Assembly (NCBI RefSeq): GCF_021602345.1
Contig: NZ_BQID01000014.1
Coordinates: forward strand, 62,001-126,000
Source: Pseudomonas pharyngis
GTDB taxonomy: Bacteria; Pseudomonadota; Gammaproteobacteria; Pseudomonadales; Pseudomonadaceae
Length of the DNA: 64,000 nt
Reading direction: 5' to 3'
The notes under the pieces were generated by a model. That model was not told the DNA's origin. It saw only the letters and a program-made list of their open reading frames with translations, and made no database searches. Below, piece after piece: positions 60,890 to 64,000 of this stretch. Numbering within the stretch: the first letter of the stretch is position 1; every line of letters starts with the position of its first letter. A program made the translations under genes and the position numbers.

Positions 60890-63758
60890 CGGGCAGGCTC
60901 TGCCAGAAGCTTTCCAGCCGACGCAGGTCAAGGCTGTCGAAGCCTTCCGACGCCCGCTCGCGGCAGGCACCGAGCAACGCCCGGGCCTGATCCGGTTGAC
61001 CCTGTTCCAGCCAGAACCGGGCCAGATCCATCGATGACCGCAACTCCCACGCCCAGGCGCCCTGCTCGCGACTCAGCGCAATGGAATCCTCAAGAACCGC
61101 CAACATGGCCTGCTCATCATCGGCCTGGATAACCTTGAGAATACCGGCCTTGATTCGCAACAACTCCGGCAGCGCAAAGGCATCACCGCTTCGGCGGCAG
61201 TGATCGATGGTGCCGTCGACCAGGGTCAGTGCCTTTGGGTGTTGACCCACCAGCATCAGGCCTTCGGCCAGTGCAATTTCGAATGAGGTCGTGAGCAGTT
61301 CGTAACGCATGCCCCGCAACCGCGCCAGACTTTCCTCCAGCATGGCAACTGCTTCGCCGGGTTCCTCGGCGCGGATGGCGATCGCCGCGCGCAACCCGTG
61401 GCAGGCGGCAATGTAAGGGCCGAGTGCGTTGGTTTCGGCGATGGCGCTGAACCGCTCGAGGCTCGCGGTGGCCTTCGCCAGATCACCGGTCCAAATATAG
61501 ATGCACAAGATCCAGACCATGGCGATGCAGTAAGTGACCGGATGCTGCAGCGCGAATGCTTCGGCCTCAATCTGCTCGGCCAAGCGCCGGGCCTGATCGG
61601 GATAACCCTGCAGCCAGAGTGACCGCGCCAGCGCCAGCCCCGTGCGATTGCGGTGATCGAAGCCGTAGTAAATCGTGTTGCTGGGATGGGACGGCAAACT
61701 GTTGCGCAGCGAACTTTCCAGTTCCTGGCGAGCCAGACGCTGATTGCCGAGCAGATGATGGGAGATGCCGGTCAGCGATGCGGCAATCGCGATGGCGGCG
61801 GGCTCGTTGAGGATATTGCCGACCACCGCGGCCTGCTCCGCCCAGGCCAGCGACGACGGGAAATCACCGATGCGTTCGTAGAAAATCTGCAAGCGGCCCA
61901 GCAGCCGCAATTGTGAGCCGTAGTCGTTCAACGCGACTGCAATGTCTTGGGCTCGGAGCAAGGCTTTTTCGGCGGCTTCGCTGTTGCCTCGGGTGAACAT
62001 CAGGACCAGACCGAGCGCGGCTTGCAGTTCCATTTCGGTGGGCGTGCCGTAGTACCCCAGTTCCAGCAGCTCCACCGCCCGGGAGCACCAGGTGCGGCAC
62101 TCGACCAGCAAGGAAAAATGCAGGAACAACGGCGCACTCGCGGCCGCCAGCGGCAACGCCAGTCCCGGATCGCCGTGGGGCCCGAAGCTCCATTCCAGCG
62201 CACCGCGAACGTTGCCCAACTGGCTGGCCAGGCGCGCCGAGTGGCGGAAAATTTCGTCGGGCGCAGTCCCCAGATGGCCGAGCAAATCCATGTAAAACGC
62301 CGCGTGCCGGAACGCCAGCGCATTGACCTCGGCCTCTCCCCGCGCCGTCAATTTCTCCCGGGCGTAGGCACGGGTCATCTCCAGCAAGCGATACGAATCC
62401 GTCGAGTCGCTGTGATCGACCGTGACCAGTCCCTTGCACACCAGATCATCAAGGATCGCGGCCGCGGCGGCGCTTTCGTGTTGCGACTCCGCCACCACCT
62501 GAGCGGCAGCTTCCTGGGAAAACGGCCCGACGAAGACCGAAAACCGCTCCAGCGCCAGGCGCTCTTGCGGTGACAGCAGGTCATAACTCCAGTCGAGCAT
62601 GGCGCGCAGGGTCTGATGCCGTGGCACGGCAGTCCTGCGCCCCGACCAGCCCAGCGAGAAACGCTCGCCGAGCAGCGCGTGGGTGGCCTTCAATCCGTGG
62701 CTGGCGACCCGCATCGCCGCCAGTTCGATCGGCAGCGCCATGCCCTCCAGCCGCTGGCAAATGTCCGCAATCATTTGCCCTCCGCCCGCTTCCAGCAACA
62801 GCGCGGCATTGCTCGACGACGCGCGTTCGACAAACAGCTTGATGGCCGGGAATGCCAGCAACTCCGCAACCGAGAGGTGTTGCGGCTCACGGGGAAACTC
62901 CAGCGGATTGAGCCAGTGCACGTATTCGCCACGCACCCGCAGCGGCTCGCGACTGGTGGCCAGAACCCCGACCTCCGGCGCGGTGTCGCTGATCTGCTCC
63001 AGGAGCGTCGACACCGCGTCGATCAGGTGTTCGCAGTTGTCGATCACCAGCATCAGCCGCTGCTCGCGCAAATGCGCGAGCAGGACAAACATCGGGTCTT
63101 CCGCCTGCACCGGGATGTCCAGCGATCGGGCCAGTGCCGACGGCACCAGCGCGCAGTCTTCCACTTGCGCCAAATCGACGAAACTGACGCGCTCATAGCC
63201 CTGGGCGGCGATGCGGTGCGCCACTTCGATGGCCAGGCTGGTCTTGCCGACGCCGCCGGGGCCGACGATGGTGAACAGCCTTGGTTGCTGCATATGGTCG
63301 ATGACCAGTTGCAGGTCGGTCTCGCGGCCGATCAGTTTGGCCCGGGGCGGCAGACTGCAGACGCCCTCGGCAGTTCGGGTCGCGATGGGCGCCGGTTGCA
63401 CAGCGGTCTGTTTTCTTTCCAGCGGCGCGACGAAGGCATAACCCACGCCCACCTGGGTCGCGATGTAACGCGCCTGTTCCTCGCCATCCCCGAGAATCCG
63501 CCGCAGGCCGGTCATATGAAAGCGCAGGCTGCCTTCGGCCACCACGCTGTCGGGCCATACCTTGTCGATCAGGTCGTACTTGGACAGCACCCGTCCCGGT
63601 TGCTCGAGTAAGGCGATCAACAGATCCAGTGCCCGCCCGCCGATCTCGACCGCCACCCCGTTGCGGGTCAGCAGCCGTTTGCCTGGAACGACACAGAACG
63701 GACCGAAAATGAATTGGGTCGTGAGGGATTCGTGCAATGCGTCCGGAAAAGACTCCAC
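60876..63758 (-). CDS. Winged-helix/STAND-ATPase regulator with TPR repeats
   Basis: A 960-aa one-component regulator. Residues about 12-110 form an OmpR-type winged helix (FIFGPFCVVPGKRLL, GGRALDLLIALLEQPGRVLSKYDLI). A STAND/NB-ARC-like ATPase follows: Walker A in VGPGGVGKTSLA (near 166) and Walker B in RLMLVIDNCEHL (near 240). The remaining 600 residues are TPR-like helical repeats. The build resembles AfsR/SARP-like and MalT-like switches, where ligand binding by repeats and ATP drive DNA binding. No ligand can be proposed. The ATG at 63758 is where the family begins. Its 3' end overlaps the FixJ-type gene by 14 nt. Confidence 0.85.
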   Translation of the reverse strand: MESFPDALHESLTTQFIFGPFCVVPGKRLLTRNGVAVEIGGRALDLLIALLEQPGRVLSKYDLIDKVWPDSVVAEGSLRFHMTGLRRILGDGEEQARYIATQVGVGYAFVAPLERKQTAVQPAPIATRTAEGVCSLPPRAKLIGRETDLQLVIDHMQQPRLFTIVGPGGVGKTSLAIEVAHRIAAQGYERVSFVDLAQVEDCALVPSALARSLDIPVQAEDPMFVLLAHLREQRLMLVIDNCEHLIDAVSTLLEQISDTAPEVGVLATSREPLRVRGEYVHWLNPLEFPREPQHLSVAELLAFPAIKLFVERASSSNAALLLEAGGGQMIADICQRLEGMALPIELAAMRVASHGLKATHALLGERFSLGWSGRRTAVPRHQTLRAMLDWSYDLLSPQERLALERFSVFVGPFSQEAAAQVVAESQHESAAAAAILDDLVCKGLVTVDHSDSTDSYRLLEMTRAYAREKLTARGEAEVNALAFRHAAFYMDLLGHLGTAPDEIFRHSARLASQLGNVRGALEWSFGPHGDPGLALPLAAASAPLFLHFSLLVECRTWCSRAVELLELGYYGTPTEMELQAALGLVLMFTRGNSEAAEKALLRAQDIAVALNDYGSQLRLLGRLQIFYERIGDFPSSLAWAEQAAVVGNILNEPAAIAIAASLTGISHHLLGNQRLARQELESSLRNSLPSHPSNTIYYGFDHRNRTGLALARSLWLQGYPDQARRLAEQIEAEAFALQHPVTYCIAMVWILCIYIWTGDLAKATASLERFSAIAETNALGPYIAACHGLRAAIAIRAEEPGEAVAMLEESLARLRGMRYELLTTSFEIALAEGLMLVGQHPKALTLVDGTIDHCRRSGDAFALPELLRIKAGILKVIQADDEQAMLAVLEDSIALSREQGAWAWELRSSMDLARFWLEQGQPDQARALLGACRERASEGFDSLDLRRLESFWQSLPATPA

Positions 63759-63878
63759 GAGGATCGATCTCTCTAAAAACGTAGGGAGCGGCGCCGGTTA
63801 CAGACCTCCGGCGCAGGCCCTTTGCATGATAGGAGTTTTGCATGGTCGTTCAAGCACGGCACCGGCAGAGTGAGAACC

Positions 63879-64000
63879 TCACCCCTTTATTTCCCCTTTG
63901 CGAATGGCAATCTTGATGGCCTGGGCGGTGGTTGCCACGCCCAGATGCCGACGGGCCGAACGCAGGTGATTTTCCACTGTACGGCCGGACAAGCCGAGCG
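63879..64000 (-). CDS. LuxR-family regulator, C-terminal end (partial)
   Basis: The window edge cuts a minus-strand gene. The last 39 codons read GLSGRTVENHLRSARRHLGV followed by ATTAQAIKIAIRKGEIKG and stop TGA at 63881-63879. This is the second half of a LuxR-type helix-turn-helix. The ending ATTAQAIxxAI-xGxI is typical of acyl-homoserine-lactone-type LuxR proteins and solos rather than NarL-type regulators. The 5' part, including any autoinducer-binding domain, lies outside. About 120 nt separate it from the 960-aa gene downstream on the same strand. Confidence 0.7.
   Translation of the reverse strand, partial: LGLSGRTVENHLRSARRHLGVATTAQAIKIAIRKGEIKG

Overview
The window looks like a chromosomal segment of a Pseudomonas of the fluorescens group. 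Pointers are the DUF6124 gene with its structured leader, a PpyR-like small membrane protein, a divergent sdsB/sdsA pair, a KatA-type catalase, a cytochrome P460 gene, and the generally GC-rich coding DNA. No rRNA, tRNA, CRISPR array or intact insertion sequence was seen. Family assignments come from reading motifs by eye; no database search was run.

Layout. 1-2.7 kb: a zinc-independent alcohol dehydrogenase, a DUF6124 gene behind a structured leader, and a GNAT acetyltransferase. 2.7-5.3 kb: an AT-rich insert with an unknown exported membrane protein and a small lipoprotein. 5.3-7.6 kb: four minus-strand genes resembling immunity or accessory proteins (SUFU-like, DUF6228-like, zinc-ribbon-like, unknown). 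7.7-19.4 kb: solA-like oxidase, sdsB/sdsA, an orphan FixJ-type regulator, PpyR-like protein, a secreted 13-residue-repeat protein, a winged-helix/TPR regulator divergent from an NmrA-like reductase and a cupin, a GNAT, and a translationally coupled GSCFA/GDSH pair.

19.4-43.4 kb is the centrepiece: one tightly packed minus-strand operon of six genes. It starts with NRPS-1 (A-T-C-A-T-Cy-A-T-Ox), followed by NRPS-2 (TubC-type docking-C-A-T-TE), then NRPS/PKS-3 (A-T-C-A-T-KS-KR-ACP-TE with no acyltransferase), an unknown 229-aa protein, an MbtH-like protein and a TauD-like dioxygenase. By-eye specificity codes suggest Arg, Pro-like and Cys (cyclised and oxidised to thiazole), plus one undetermined residue, on line one. 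On line two they suggest a branched-chain residue, then Pro, then a ketide unit. Two initiation modules and two thioesterases in one operon imply two products or a convergent assembly. I recognise no known compound for line one; line two recalls the detoxin/rimosamide logic of actinomycetes.

44-46.7 kb: a sigma-region-2-only protein, an Ohr-type peroxidase and KatA (peroxide defence). 46.7-51.3 kb: an aldehyde dehydrogenase lacking the usual catalytic Glu, a creatininase-family amidohydrolase, and an AraC regulator divergent from a CynX-type transporter. 51.3-55.1 kb: an operon of three exported alpha/beta hydrolases with a cytochrome P460. 55.3-57.5 kb: an MFS transporter and a quinone reductase. 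57.9-60.9 kb: a triple-PAS histidine kinase with two response regulators. 60.9-63.8 kb: a 960-aa winged-helix/ATPase regulator. The right edge cuts a LuxR-family gene.
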